DNA of 53,356 nt from an uncultured Bacteroides sp. (GCA_947646015.1 CANSEY010000029.1:1-53356), one strand, 5' to 3'. Positions 16,247-24,888 are shown, counted from the stretch's first letter. Translations and numbers: made by a program. The notes: generated by a model from the sequence alone, not told the origin.

Positions 16247-17248
16247 TCAGTTAATATGCTTGTTCAGTTCATGCCATTTATTGATTTCCGGAAGGATACC
16301 CATAGCGATCACTTCATCACGTAATTTGCATAAGTGAGCGTAGCTCTCTTCCATTTCTTTTTGCTCTTCGGGAGTTCCCTGTATTTCCTTATGGCTCACA
16401 CCTTCTTTCGTGATAGAAGTCTCCATTGCCATCAGGATATGATCGAACTTTTTGTCGGATACGTACGTTCCTGCCGGCCAGCGGAAAGGTTGTCCGCCCA
16501 TGGCTGCTGCAATCATTTCGATAGACAGATAGGCCGGACTTTGGAATGAAGAGCGCCCGCGCAGGTCGATGATATGCTTTCCACCTTGGATGACGCGTAC
16601 TTTCAGGTCTTCCCAATCCTGCATAGGCATACGTGGAGTATCTATAATTTTAGTAAGCGCTTCACCTTGTACTTTGGTGGTAGAAGCGAATACGGCCATC
16701 TGTTCTCCGTGTCCGCCATACGTACGGCAATTCACTATTTCAGATGCGGGAATATGAAGGTATTTCACCAGTTCGTTTTGCAGACGTGTACTGTCCAAAG
16801 CTGCTAATGTTGATACTTGTGACGGTTTCAGTCCGGCATAGAGTAAGACAATCAATCCGGTGATATCGGCAGGATTGAATACGACAACCACATGTTTTAC
16901 GTCCGGGCAATATTGGCGGATATCTTTACCAAACTGGGCGGCGATTTCTGCATTACCTTTCAGTAAATCTTCACGGGTCATGCCTGCTTTACGGGCAGCA
17001 CCACCGGAGGACACAATGTATTTGGCTCCCGACAAAGCTTCTTTGATGTCTGAAGTGTAGGTCAGGTTTACCCCCTCGAACGCACAGTGATACAACTCTT
17101 CAGCCACGCCTTCCAAAGCGGGTGCATAGGGGTCGTACAGGCAGATGTTCGGAGTCAGTTTCATCATTAAGGCAGTCTGTGCCATGTTAGAGCCAATCAT
17201 TCCGGCAGCTCCTACAATCGTAAGTTTTTCGTTGGTTAAGAATTCCAT
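16247..17248 (-). CDS. mdh: Malate dehydrogenase
   Basis: 333 residues. The NAD-binding loop is IVGAAGMIGSNMA at the N-terminus. Substrate-loop arginines are in ARKAGMTREDLLKGN, the catalytic arginine region is LAALDSTRLQNEL, and the catalytic histidine is in TYGGHGEQMAVF. This is the LDH/MDH superfamily form typical of Bacteroides annotations, interconverting malate and oxaloacetate in the reductive branch leading to fumarate and succinate. Cytosolic and monocistronic, with its own terminator downstream and a -7 box at 17300-17307. Confidence 0.92.
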   Translation of the reverse strand: MEFLTNEKLTIVGAAGMIGSNMAQTALMMKLTPNICLYDPYAPALEGVAEELYHCAFEGVNLTYTSDIKEALSGAKYIVSSGGAARKAGMTREDLLKGNAEIAAQFGKDIRQYCPDVKHVVVVFNPADITGLIVLLYAGLKPSQVSTLAALDSTRLQNELVKYLHIPASEIVNCRTYGGHGEQMAVFASTTKVQGEALTKIIDTPRMPMQDWEDLKVRVIQGGKHIIDLRGRSSFQSPAYLSIEMIAAAMGGQPFRWPAGTYVSDKKFDHILMAMETSITKEGVSHKEIQGTPEEQKEMEESYAHLCKLRDEVIAMGILPEINKWHELNKHIN

Positions 17249-17299
17249 AATTTATATCTTTTTTAATTCGACAATTGCTTTGTTTTTTTGTTTCCGATG

Positions 17300-17307
17300 C
17301 AAAGATA
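17300..17307 (-). promoter_or_regulatory. Candidate -7 box TATCTTTG for mdh
   Basis: Perfect TAnnTTTG on the minus strand, 51 bases upstream of the mdh start codon. Confidence 0.55.
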
Positions 17308-17440
17308 ACTTGTTTATGTGCAGGTTGTTTATCGAAAAAAGTTTTGCGCTATAATGAAAAGTTATCATTTGCCAATGATAACAAGCAGATGCGGCAATAT
17401 GTTTTTCGGCGGCTAATCATTCTTACGTCTGTTTTTTATT

Positions 17441-17448
17441 TATCTTTG
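17441..17448 (+). promoter_or_regulatory. Candidate -7 box TATCTTTG for the CvfB-like gene
   Basis: Perfect TAnnTTTG only 11 bases before the first ATG (17460) and 20 bases before the next in-frame ATG (17469), implying a very short leader. Confidence 0.5.
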
Positions 17449-17459
17449 CAGTAAACAGA

Positions 17460-18308
17460 ATGAAGATTATGAGCATTGAATTAGGAAAATTCAACCAGCT
17501 TGAGGTAGTCAAGCAGGTCGATTTCGGTATGTATCTGGATGGGGGAGAAGAGGGAGAAATCCTGTTGCCCACCCGTTATGTACCCGAAGATTGTAAGTTG
17601 GGAGACTGGTTGAACGTCTTCCTTTATCTGGATAATGAAGAACGGTTAATAGCTACTACATTGACACCTTTGGTACAAGTAGGGGAGTTTGCCTGCCTGG
17701 AAGTATCGTGGGTCAACCAGTTCGGAGCTTTTCTTAACTGGGGATTGATGAAGGATCTGTTTGTCCCTTTCAGCGAGCAGAAGATGAAGATGCAGGTAGG
17801 GAATAAATACGTTATCCATGCCCATATTGATGATGAAAGTTTCCGGATCGTAGCTTCGGCCAAAGTAGACCGTTACTTATCTAAAGAGAAAGCTTCTTAT
17901 CAGCCTGGTGAAGAAGTGAACATCCTTATCTGGCAGAAGACAGACCTCGGGTTTAAGGCTATTATTGAGAATATGTATAGCGGCTTGCTGTATGATAGTG
18001 AAATATTTCAGACTTTACATACCGGCGATGTACTGAAAGCATACGTCAAGCAGGTACGCGAAGATGGCAAGATAGATCTGATTCTCCAGAAGCCGGGCTT
18101 TGAAAAGATAGATGATTTTTCAAAGACACTTCATCGCTACATCACAGAGCATGGGGGATGGATTGGACTTACAGATAAGAGTCCTGCCGAGGAGATTTAT
18201 GACACGTTCGGTGTTAGTAAGAAGACATTCAAGAAGGCCGTTGGCGATTTGTACAAGAAGCGTCTGATTCTTCTTCATGAAGACGGCATCGAGTTGGTAC
18301 GTCCCTAA
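17460..18308 (+). CDS. S1-like RNA-binding protein, CvfB family
   Basis: 282 residues. It contains successive S1-like OB folds: FNQLEVVKQVDFGMYLDGGEEGEILLP around residue 10, a second around VGEFACLEVSWVNQFGAFLNWG, and a third near YQPGEEVNILIWQKTDLGFKAII. The C-terminus (GLTDKSPAEEIYDTFGVSKK) is the winged helix typical of CvfB/YitL proteins, which bind RNA and affect virulence or stress genes in Firmicutes. Cytosolic. ATG codons at 17460 and 17469 are both possible; the promoter position slightly favours the second. It ends at a clear terminator. Confidence 0.85.
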   Translation: MKIMSIELGKFNQLEVVKQVDFGMYLDGGEEGEILLPTRYVPEDCKLGDWLNVFLYLDNEERLIATTLTPLVQVGEFACLEVSWVNQFGAFLNWGLMKDLFVPFSEQKMKMQVGNKYVIHAHIDDESFRIVASAKVDRYLSKEKASYQPGEEVNILIWQKTDLGFKAIIENMYSGLLYDSEIFQTLHTGDVLKAYVKQVREDGKIDLILQKPGFEKIDDFSKTLHRYITEHGGWIGLTDKSPAEEIYDTFGVSKKTFKKAVGDLYKKRLILLHEDGIELVRP

Positions 18309-18349
18309 GTTGAATAGGGAAAACCCTACGTATGAATAGACAGAATCAT

Positions 18350-18379
18350 TAGGGTGGGGAGTTTCCTCACCCTATTTTT
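18350..18379 (+). terminator. Terminator of the CvfB-like gene
   Basis: An 11-bp stem (18350-18360 with 18364-18374, one G-T wobble) with a 3-nt loop is followed by TTTTT. Confidence 0.9.
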
Positions 18380-18410
18380 GTGATATTAGAAACAATAAAA
18401 ACTAAACGAC

Positions 18411-19064
18411 ATGCGAAAAGTAATCATAACTCTTTGTTTCTTGTTTGTTGCATTTGTTGCACAAGCCGGAAGAATCAGCGGAATAAATATCCAAAGCTCA
18501 GGTGAAGCGATTCTTGTCTTTGTGGATGGCGAGCAAATCTGCACTCCGACGGAGACTTGTTTCATTGCTAATTATTCGGGCAGGCACCGGATAGAAGTAT
18601 ATGCAGTACGTTATATACCACGTACCGGACAAAGTGTGAAAGGCGACTTGCTGTTTCAGGAATGGGTCTCAAATCCCGGTATGAATATCAGGAATATTCG
18701 GGTGGGCTATAATGATCGTCCTGATTTCTGTCCCGATCGTCCGGTGCGTCCCGGCTATGATGTAGTGATGAACCGTACAGAGTTCGACCGTTTTCTGAGA
18801 ACTGTGAAAGACAAACATTTCGACTCAGACCGTAACAAGCTGATTGAAACTACACTTGTTTCGACAGGCTTCACTTCCGACCAATGTCTCCAATTAGTAA
18901 ATCTGTTCAGTTTCGATAGTGAAAAGATAAAACTGATGCAGGCTATGTATCCACGGATTGTTGATAAACCCAATTTCTATCTGGTCATCGAAAGCCTGAC
19001 TTTTCAGTCGGATAAAAACAAGATGAACGAATTTGTGAGAAAATACCATAATCAACGTAACTAA
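18411..19064 (+). CDS. Exported DUF4476 protein
   Basis: 217 residues. The N-terminal signal peptide MRKVIITLCFLFVAFVAQA ends in a good cleavage site, so the protein is periplasmic. Residues 20-110 look like a beta-rich domain. Residues about 120-215 are DUF4476, beginning DVVMNRTEFDRFLRTVKDKH. The next gene, 14 bases downstream, ends in the same domain, and corresponding segments such as TEFDRFLRTVKDKHFDSDRNK and DEFARFLNDVKSKTFDSDRTD show clear paralogy. Function of the family is unknown. Confidence 0.85.
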   Translation: MRKVIITLCFLFVAFVAQAGRISGINIQSSGEAILVFVDGEQICTPTETCFIANYSGRHRIEVYAVRYIPRTGQSVKGDLLFQEWVSNPGMNIRNIRVGYNDRPDFCPDRPVRPGYDVVMNRTEFDRFLRTVKDKHFDSDRNKLIETTLVSTGFTSDQCLQLVNLFSFDSEKIKLMQAMYPRIVDKPNFYLVIESLTFQSDKNKMNEFVRKYHNQRN

Positions 19065-19078
19065 AACCTATAAGAATT

Positions 19079-19747
19079 ATGAAAAAAATACATGTTTCGG
19101 CGATATTAATCTTGCTTGTTGTTATGAGTAGTTGTGCAGGCTTGATCATAAACTTCAAAAACAGTCAGCTAATGAGTATCCAGAAAGGAATGACACAACA
19201 GGAAGTGAAGACGATTCTTGGAAAGCCCAATTACAGACGCTTTGATGGAGCAATGGAAGAGTGGGAATATCGCGGGTATCTTTCCAAAGCAGGGCATTCG
19301 GTGATTTGTGTTAACTTTATCGACAACCGTGTTGTTGGGTTGGATTCATTTAGAGACGGTGCACCGACTGCTCCTCCTGCCCCTTCCTTTTCTTTAGGCA
19401 TAGGTGGTACAGTCACTGCTTCGGACATAGCTCCCGCTTGTGACTATAGAGCCATGAGAAACGATGAGTTTGCCCGCTTTTTAAATGATGTAAAGAGTAA
19501 AACTTTTGATTCGGACCGGACAGATTTCATTGAGAAAGCAACCCGCTCTACCGGATTTACATCAGAGCAATGCTGCAGATTGATAAAACTTTATAGCTTT
19601 GATGATGATCGGACTAAGGTACTGAAGATACTTTATCCGAGCGTAGTGGATAAAGATAATTTTTCCGCAGCAATAGACGGATTGGATTTTCTGTCGAATC
19701 AGGATACGGTGAAGAACTTTGTGAGGAACTATAATAGAATTAAATAG
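19079..19747 (+). CDS. Lipoprotein with SmpA/BamE-like and DUF4476 domains
   Basis: 222 residues. A lipoprotein signal ends at the lipobox around MSSC. Residues about 28-85 carry SIQKGMTQQEVKTILGKPN and EEWEYRG, the pattern of SmpA/OmlA (BamE-like) domains. A Pro/Ala-rich linker (APTAPPAPS) leads to a C-terminal DUF4476 domain of about 90 residues. It is co-transcribed with the preceding DUF4476 gene and the basic exported protein 9 bases downstream. The combination suggests an envelope-associated role, but I do not know the function. Confidence 0.82.
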   Translation: MKKIHVSAILILLVVMSSCAGLIINFKNSQLMSIQKGMTQQEVKTILGKPNYRRFDGAMEEWEYRGYLSKAGHSVICVNFIDNRVVGLDSFRDGAPTAPPAPSFSLGIGGTVTASDIAPACDYRAMRNDEFARFLNDVKSKTFDSDRTDFIEKATRSTGFTSEQCCRLIKLYSFDDDRTKVLKILYPSVVDKDNFSAAIDGLDFLSNQDTVKNFVRNYNRIK

Positions 19748-19756
19748 ACTTAAGAT

Positions 19757-20620
19757 ATGAAACGAATATTGATATTCTTTTTGGTCATAGGAATCACTGC
19801 TATAAGCAGTGTGAGTATGGCAGCCATGAGCAATAGCCGCATTCGCAAGGAGACTCGTTTCCTGACCGATAAGATGGCCTATGAACTGAACCTGAGCACA
19901 GGGCAATATAATGATGTATACGAAATCAATTACGATTTTATTTACTCCATTCGTTATCTGATGGACGATGTGATAAGGGGAGAAGAGTGGGCACTCGATA
20001 AATACTATCGTACCCTGGACATTCGTAATGATGATTTGCGTTGGGTGCTGACTGCTTCACAGTATCGCCGTTTTATAGGGGTCGATTATTTTTATCGACC
20101 GGTTTATGCCAGTGGTGGCAGTTGGAGTTTCCGTATCTATATTCGGTATACAAACCATAATCATTTCTACTTTGGCAAACCGTACCACTATAACAGCTAT
20201 TGCGGTGGACACTATCGTACTCATTATCATAACAGCTATTATCGCGGACGCTATCGACATGATTTCTATTCGGGTTCGCACAGTATAAGAGATCATCGAA
20301 ATTATAACACGCATCGCCGTTCCGATTTCGGATCGGTAACCATACGTTCCAATTCGGGACGGAGAGATGAGGTGAGAAGAGGAGTGTCCCAAAGAGAAAG
20401 CTCAGCTTCACGGGATAACAACAGAGTGACTCCTGGGAATGCTACCCGTACCGGCAGAGAAACCAGAAGTACGGAAAATAACCGGAGGACGAATACTGTC
20501 CGGAAGAGTGAAAACATATCTACTCCTCATAGAGTAACACCGGAGCGTACGGATAGCAAACGTAGCAATAGCCGTAGTACTTCATCCCGCTCTGCAGAGA
20601 GGGGGAACAGAGAAAGATAA
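19757..20620 (+). CDS. Exported protein with His/Tyr-rich middle and basic Arg/Ser tail
   Basis: 287 residues, not recognised as a named family. A signal peptide occupies about residues 1-23. Residues 30-110 form a helical segment (KMAYELNLSTGQYNDVYEIN) recalling short periplasmic stress-protein helices. Residues 130-185 are rich in Tyr, His and Gly. From about 190 on the protein is rich in Arg, Ser, Thr and Asn and probably disordered. Third gene of the DUF4476 operon. The basic tail could bind anionic polymer or nucleic acid, but this is speculation. Confidence 0.75.
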   Translation: MKRILIFFLVIGITAISSVSMAAMSNSRIRKETRFLTDKMAYELNLSTGQYNDVYEINYDFIYSIRYLMDDVIRGEEWALDKYYRTLDIRNDDLRWVLTASQYRRFIGVDYFYRPVYASGGSWSFRIYIRYTNHNHFYFGKPYHYNSYCGGHYRTHYHNSYYRGRYRHDFYSGSHSIRDHRNYNTHRRSDFGSVTIRSNSGRRDEVRRGVSQRESSASRDNNRVTPGNATRTGRETRSTENNRRTNTVRKSENISTPHRVTPERTDSKRSNSRSTSSRSAERGNRER

Positions 20621-20739
20621 GTGCTATTTGCCTTTCCTTTCTGTTTCCGTATTATTTCTTTAAAATTTCAGGAGTTGAACCAGTCAGGATAAGAGGTCAG
20701 AACATCTACCTCTTGTCTTGGCTTCGAGGCTTTGGTAAA

Positions 20740-22662
20740 CTATTGTATGCTGTCTCTTTGCAGATCTTTCTTTGCCTCGCCGGTTACATTAATTTCCGGG
20801 CGGATGCTGTCGGCTGCCACTTCACTGATGATTCCTTTTTTCACTAATCGTTCGGTTATTAAACGGTAATAGCCTTCCAGGCTCTCCTTCAGTTGCATAT
20901 CATTGTTAAACGAATTCCGGAAATGCTTCGGCTTTGGAATAATGGAAGCCAGAAAAATAGATTCTTCGGCTGTCAGTTGAGACGGTCGCTTTTTAAAATA
21001 ATAGGTTGCTGCTTCCTGCACCCCATAAACGAGCGGTCCCCATTCTACTATATTCAGATATACTTCGTACATTCGTTCTTTGGAGGTAAGGCGTTCTGTT
21101 TCTATCAGCCAGACAATCAGAGCTTCTTCCAGTTTACGGGCTATGTTTTTGTTTCGATTCAGAAATACGTTTTTCACCAACTGCATGGTGATGGTACTCC
21201 CTCCGCGGGCAAAACGTTTCACTTTCAGATCTTGTATCAACGCTTCGCGCATGGCTTCAGGAAGGAATCTCCGGTGGAAGTAGAAAGCTCCGTCTTCACT
21301 TTGCATCACAGACATTTGCAACAACGGAGAGATGCTGTCCAATGGTGTGAAATGTTCCCAGGAAGGGCCGATTGGAAAAGTACGTACCGGTTGGCCGTTT
21401 TCGTAAGCCGTATAGATAAATTCTTCCGACATTTTACCAAGATCTGTGACCCCGTAGTTTACAATGCAGAAATTCCTTTCCTTCAGTTCCGATTCCAATT
21501 TCAGACTGTCCAACAGGGCAAAATTTGCATCTAGAAAAAAGTGATAGGCCAATTCGCCACTTGTCTTTATACCTTCCAGGTTACTGAATAATCCTTTGGG
21601 AAGTGAACCGAACAATTGGTCTGCCGGAAACCAGGGTTTGTCTACGGCTGCTGTGAAATGCCATTGCTGTTTTTTCTTTTCGGCTTTCAGGTAAGGGTGA
21701 AACTGCATTTGATTGAACCGTATCACAGTAGTACTATCCAGTTCGGCGGATTCTTTGCCTACAAGAATCCGGTAAGATACTTGACCACGATCCAAATTGA
21801 CCGTTTCAGGAGAAAGAGCCTTGTGATATACTTCGAGTCCACTGACAGCCGCTTGCCCGGTCAACTGAACCTGTCCGCCATTCTTTTCCGATTTTGTCAG
21901 GCTATAAGTCAGGGTATCCAGACGAATATCGGCATCGAAACGGCGTTTGAGGTAGGGTAGGATGATTTTGTTGTTCTGTTGTGCATAGAGTTCTGCTTTC
22001 AGGGTATGGCTGCTTCGGTTTACTTTTCCGCAGGTGGTCCAATGTTGGGTTGTCGAGTCTTCATGTACTTCGATATCCGAGCGAAAATGATTTTGCCGGA
22101 CCGTTAGTTTGGGAATATGGATGTTTACGAAGTTACGGTCTTTCCGTTCAGTAATGTCTATTTGACACAAGGTCCCGTTTTCCGGCAGGAAGCCATAGAA
22201 AAGATTCAGTATCCGGTTTATTCTGTGGGCATAGTCGGTCTGAACCTGTCCGGATGAAGTCTCTCGTTTTCTTTTCAAGAAGAGAAAATCATAATTCGCC
22301 ATGCTGTCTGCTTTTATAAATGAGGCCTTCAGTTGGTCGACGGTTACATTACGCACTTCAATTTTTCCCCGAATCAATTTCCAAAAGTTGAGGTGCATGT
22401 TCAAAGTATGCAGGGTGAGAAGGGTATCCCGGTTGCGGGGAACTATAGAGAGATTTTTCAGTTCGATTTCGTTTAATCCTTTCATTCGCAGGTCCTCATA
22501 GCAGATAGATAATCCGTATTTTTGTTCGGCATATAGTATTCGTTTGTCGGCCGTCCGGCAGAGAATTCCGTTACGCCCCAGATATAAACCTGCCAGTACG
22601 AGGATCAGGACACTTCCTGTAATGATGAGAGCAATGCTCCCTTTCGTGCGATATTTTCCCAT
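20740..22662 (-). CDS. Peptidoglycan glycosyltransferase (GT51, MtgA-like) with AsmA-like N-terminal region
   Basis: 640 residues, more than twice the length of ordinary MtgA. A membrane anchor lies at about 9-29. Residues 40-400 resemble AsmA/DUF748-type beta-rich periplasmic proteins (for example IELKNLSIVPRNRDTLLTLH). The GT51 domain follows: SEDGAFYFH at 455-463 includes the catalytic glutamate E456, motif 2 is RGGSTITMQLVKN at 486-498, and RKLEEALIVWLIE and LNIVEWGPLVYGVQEAA complete the set. No transpeptidase domain is present. It would polymerise lipid II glycan strands at the outer face of the inner membrane. Divergent from the MutS-like gene. Confidence 0.87.
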   Translation of the reverse strand: MGKYRTKGSIALIITGSVLILVLAGLYLGRNGILCRTADKRILYAEQKYGLSICYEDLRMKGLNEIELKNLSIVPRNRDTLLTLHTLNMHLNFWKLIRGKIEVRNVTVDQLKASFIKADSMANYDFLFLKRKRETSSGQVQTDYAHRINRILNLFYGFLPENGTLCQIDITERKDRNFVNIHIPKLTVRQNHFRSDIEVHEDSTTQHWTTCGKVNRSSHTLKAELYAQQNNKIILPYLKRRFDADIRLDTLTYSLTKSEKNGGQVQLTGQAAVSGLEVYHKALSPETVNLDRGQVSYRILVGKESAELDSTTVIRFNQMQFHPYLKAEKKKQQWHFTAAVDKPWFPADQLFGSLPKGLFSNLEGIKTSGELAYHFFLDANFALLDSLKLESELKERNFCIVNYGVTDLGKMSEEFIYTAYENGQPVRTFPIGPSWEHFTPLDSISPLLQMSVMQSEDGAFYFHRRFLPEAMREALIQDLKVKRFARGGSTITMQLVKNVFLNRNKNIARKLEEALIVWLIETERLTSKERMYEVYLNIVEWGPLVYGVQEAATYYFKKRPSQLTAEESIFLASIIPKPKHFRNSFNNDMQLKESLEGYYRLITERLVKKGIISEVAADSIRPEINVTGEAKKDLQRDSIQ

Positions 22663-22693
22663 TTCAATATGTAAACTATGGATTTATCGGCTG

Positions 22694-22701
22694 CAAAGTT
22701 A
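22694..22701 (-). promoter_or_regulatory. Candidate -7 box TAACTTTG for the GT51 gene
   Basis: Perfect TAnnTTTG on the minus strand, 31 bases upstream of the start codon. Confidence 0.5.
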
Positions 22702-22746
22702 TACAATTCCCGGAGGATGAATAGTGCTATTCCCGGAAAAATATTA

Positions 22747-22754
22747 TATCTTTG
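22747..22754 (+). promoter_or_regulatory. -7 box TATCTTTG for the MutS-like gene
   Basis: Perfect TAnnTTTG lying downstream of the first in-frame ATG (22724) but 23 bases before a GTG preceded by AGGAGG (22769-22774). It therefore decides the start in favour of the GTG. Confidence 0.6.
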
Positions 22755-22777
22755 GGAAATCTATCATAGGAGGTACC

Positions 22778-24076
22778 GTGAAAAAGTTGCGAACAGATCG
22801 ACAGACCCTCAATGACTTAGGAATTGTGGAAAGTACGTATGGCGAGAAAACTCTTTTCTCGCTCTTTGACATGACGGAAAGTGATGGAGGAAAGAGGTGT
22901 CTGGAAGAGTGGCTGGTTCACCCTTTGTCTGATTGGAAAGCATTGCACGAAAGGCAGGAAGCGATCCGCTATCCGGACTTTCCGGAGATACGTATTTGTA
23001 GGGAAGAACTGGATTTCATTGAGTTTTATCTCAGCCAGGGAGATCGTCCGACGAGAGTGAGCTATTTGGAATCTGCCTTTTCATATATCTTCCGGCATTT
23101 CAGGGCTACTCCCGAGCGTTATGTCATCCGTAGGGGGACGAAGTTGCTTGAAAACGTTTTGTTGGAGCTGAAAACTTTTGCAGATCATGTGACGGAACTC
23201 TCTCCCCGGTTGATCCGTAACATTGCCGCCACTATCTCAGAGATCTATCAGGCTACGGAATTGGGAAAAATGGTTGATTCCTGCGGGCAGGAAGATAGCT
23301 TTTACCGGACCGACCGTTTGGATTACATTTTCCGTTATCGACGAAATCATACCATTGCAGCTCTTCTTTCTATTGTATATCAATTGGATGCCATTCGTAC
23401 CATGCATCGGACAGCAGTGACGAAAGGTTGGTGCTTTCCTTCTTTTACTAATGATAGCAAGTTTATGCTGTGCAATTTCTATCATCCGCAAGTGAAAGAT
23501 GCTGTAGCGAACGATTGGGAGATGGAGAATGGGAATATCTGTATCTTTACCGGGTCGAATATGGCGGGTAAATCCACGACTTTGAAGGCAATAGCATCTG
23601 CTGTATGGTTGGCTCATGCCGGATTTCCGGTACCGGCTTCCTCGATGGTTTGTCCTATGTTCGATGGTATTTTTACTTCTATCAATCTGCCGGATTCTCT
23701 GAGAGATGGTCGCAGCCATTTCTATGCGGAAGTATTGAGAGTAAAAGAGGTGCTGGAACAGATTAACAAGGGGCATCACTGTTTTGTACTTTTCGATGAA
23801 TTGTTTAGGGGAACCAATGCGCGGGATGCTTTTGAGGCATCGGTTGCCGTAGCAGAGGTGTTGAAAGCAAAGGCATATAGCCGTTTTTTGATATCTACAC
23901 ATATCATAGAATTGGCCCGTAAATTGGATGGAGATGACGCCTGTTGTTTTTATTATTTAGAATCTGCGATAGTGGATGACGAGTTGATATGTAACCATAA
24001 AGTGAAGCCGGGTATTTCAGAGTCAAGAGTTGGATATTGGATTGTGAAGAAAGAACTTGCCGGATTTGAGAAATAA
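22778..24076 (+). CDS. MutS-like ATPase lacking the mismatch-recognition domain
   Basis: 432 residues from GTG 22778, chosen because AGGAGG sits four bases upstream and a promoter -7 box lies inside the longer frame that starts at 22724. The N-terminal half corresponds to MutS lever/clamp helices (SLFDMTESDGGKRCLEEWLVHP matches the start of MutS domain III). The C-terminal half is the ABC-type ATPase: Walker A TGSNMAGKSTTLK, Walker B CFVLFDELFRGTN, and LISTHIIELA. The MutS I and II domains that read mismatches are absent, and so is an Smr nuclease tail. It probably acts on branched DNA or recombination intermediates rather than in classical mismatch repair. Cytosolic. Confidence 0.85.
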   Translation: MKKLRTDRQTLNDLGIVESTYGEKTLFSLFDMTESDGGKRCLEEWLVHPLSDWKALHERQEAIRYPDFPEIRICREELDFIEFYLSQGDRPTRVSYLESAFSYIFRHFRATPERYVIRRGTKLLENVLLELKTFADHVTELSPRLIRNIAATISEIYQATELGKMVDSCGQEDSFYRTDRLDYIFRYRRNHTIAALLSIVYQLDAIRTMHRTAVTKGWCFPSFTNDSKFMLCNFYHPQVKDAVANDWEMENGNICIFTGSNMAGKSTTLKAIASAVWLAHAGFPVPASSMVCPMFDGIFTSINLPDSLRDGRSHFYAEVLRVKEVLEQINKGHHCFVLFDELFRGTNARDAFEASVAVAEVLKAKAYSRFLISTHIIELARKLDGDDACCFYYLESAIVDDELICNHKVKPGISESRVGYWIVKKELAGFEK

Positions 24077-24114
24077 TGTAACTGACTCTTATAGGAAAAA
24101 TTGTGAATAATAGA

Positions 24115-24122
24115 TATATTTG
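24115..24122 (+). promoter_or_regulatory. Candidate -7 box TATATTTG for the small exported protein
   Basis: Perfect TAnnTTTG, 32 bases upstream of the ATG at 24155. No -33 element at normal distance. Confidence 0.5.
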
Positions 24123-24154
24123 TAGATTATTTTAATTTAAAAACAACGACAAGT

Positions 24155-24715
24155 ATGAAAATTAAATTATTATTTTTGATAAGCATTCTGTTCTGTACAG
24201 GTAGTTATGCACAAGAGACGGTTACCGAACCTGATTTTATAGGTGAGGTGTTAGTGTTAAATCCGGATAACAGCACGACTCCGCTGGAAAAAGCTACTGT
24301 TAAAATCAAAACAAAAGCCAATGCTTCGGTATATTTGGTAGGTATGGGTAAAGTGAAAACAAAGATAAATGTAGATGGTCCTAGCGCTCAGGTACGATTA
24401 CATCAGGGAGATGATTTTAAGTTGATTGTGAGAGCTGTGGACAACAATACCGATCCAATGTCTATTATTAATATCTTTCAGTTCGAAACGGGTAAGAAGG
24501 TACGTAAGGCCGAGTTATCTTCTTTGAGTACATTTGGAGGAGCCTCTAGCAATAATCTGGAACTACTTCCGTATACAGCTAAAAAATATGGAGAAAGTTC
24601 TTATCTGATCACATTGAAAGAAAAGCCGGTGGGCGAATATGGGATAACGGTTCGTAATCCTAATTCTTTGGATGAAAAAAATATCATTGTGGCTTCATTT
24701 GGAATCGATCAATAA
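24155..24715 (+). CDS. Exported protein of unknown function
   Basis: 186 residues. MKIKLLFLISILFCTGSYAQ is a clear signal peptide. The mature part looks beta-rich: it begins EPDFIGEVLVLNPDNSTTPLEKATVKIKTK and ends in paired strands. I do not recognise a named family; similar short exported proteins are common in Bacteroides. No membrane segment, lipobox or catalytic motif is visible. It is a single gene with its own promoter and faces the GH36 gene across an inverted repeat that may terminate both. It is not part of the glycan locus. Confidence 0.7.
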   Translation: MKIKLLFLISILFCTGSYAQETVTEPDFIGEVLVLNPDNSTTPLEKATVKIKTKANASVYLVGMGKVKTKINVDGPSAQVRLHQGDDFKLIVRAVDNNTDPMSIINIFQFETGKKVRKAELSSLSTFGGASSNNLELLPYTAKKYGESSYLITLKEKPVGEYGITVRNPNSLDEKNIIVASFGIDQ

Positions 24716-24764
24716 TAAACACTTATAGCCGGATTGCTATTACTGCAAATGTAAATGTGTCAAA

Positions 24765-24867
24765 ACTCGTATTCACCATAGATTACACCGATTTACACAA
24801 AACGATTTTAAATCTACTGATAACCAATAATATTTATCTATGTAAATCTGTGTAATCTGTGGTGAGT
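24765..24867. repeat. Long inverted repeat between convergent genes
   Basis: The left arm around 24773-24799 (CACCATAGATTACACCGATT core) and the right arm around 24841-24867 (AATCTGTGTAATCTGTGGTG core) are complementary over about 26 bases with a few mismatches; the spacer is about 40 bases. It resembles an intergenic repeat family seen in many genomes and may act as a transcription barrier. Confidence 0.65.
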
Positions 24868-24888
24868 TATGAAACAACCTCTTGTCGG

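Noticed and set aside
20691-20714. Small hairpin AAGAGGT/ACCTCTT after the basic exported protein
   Set aside because: Seven pairs only and no T-tract in either direction; too weak to call a terminator.
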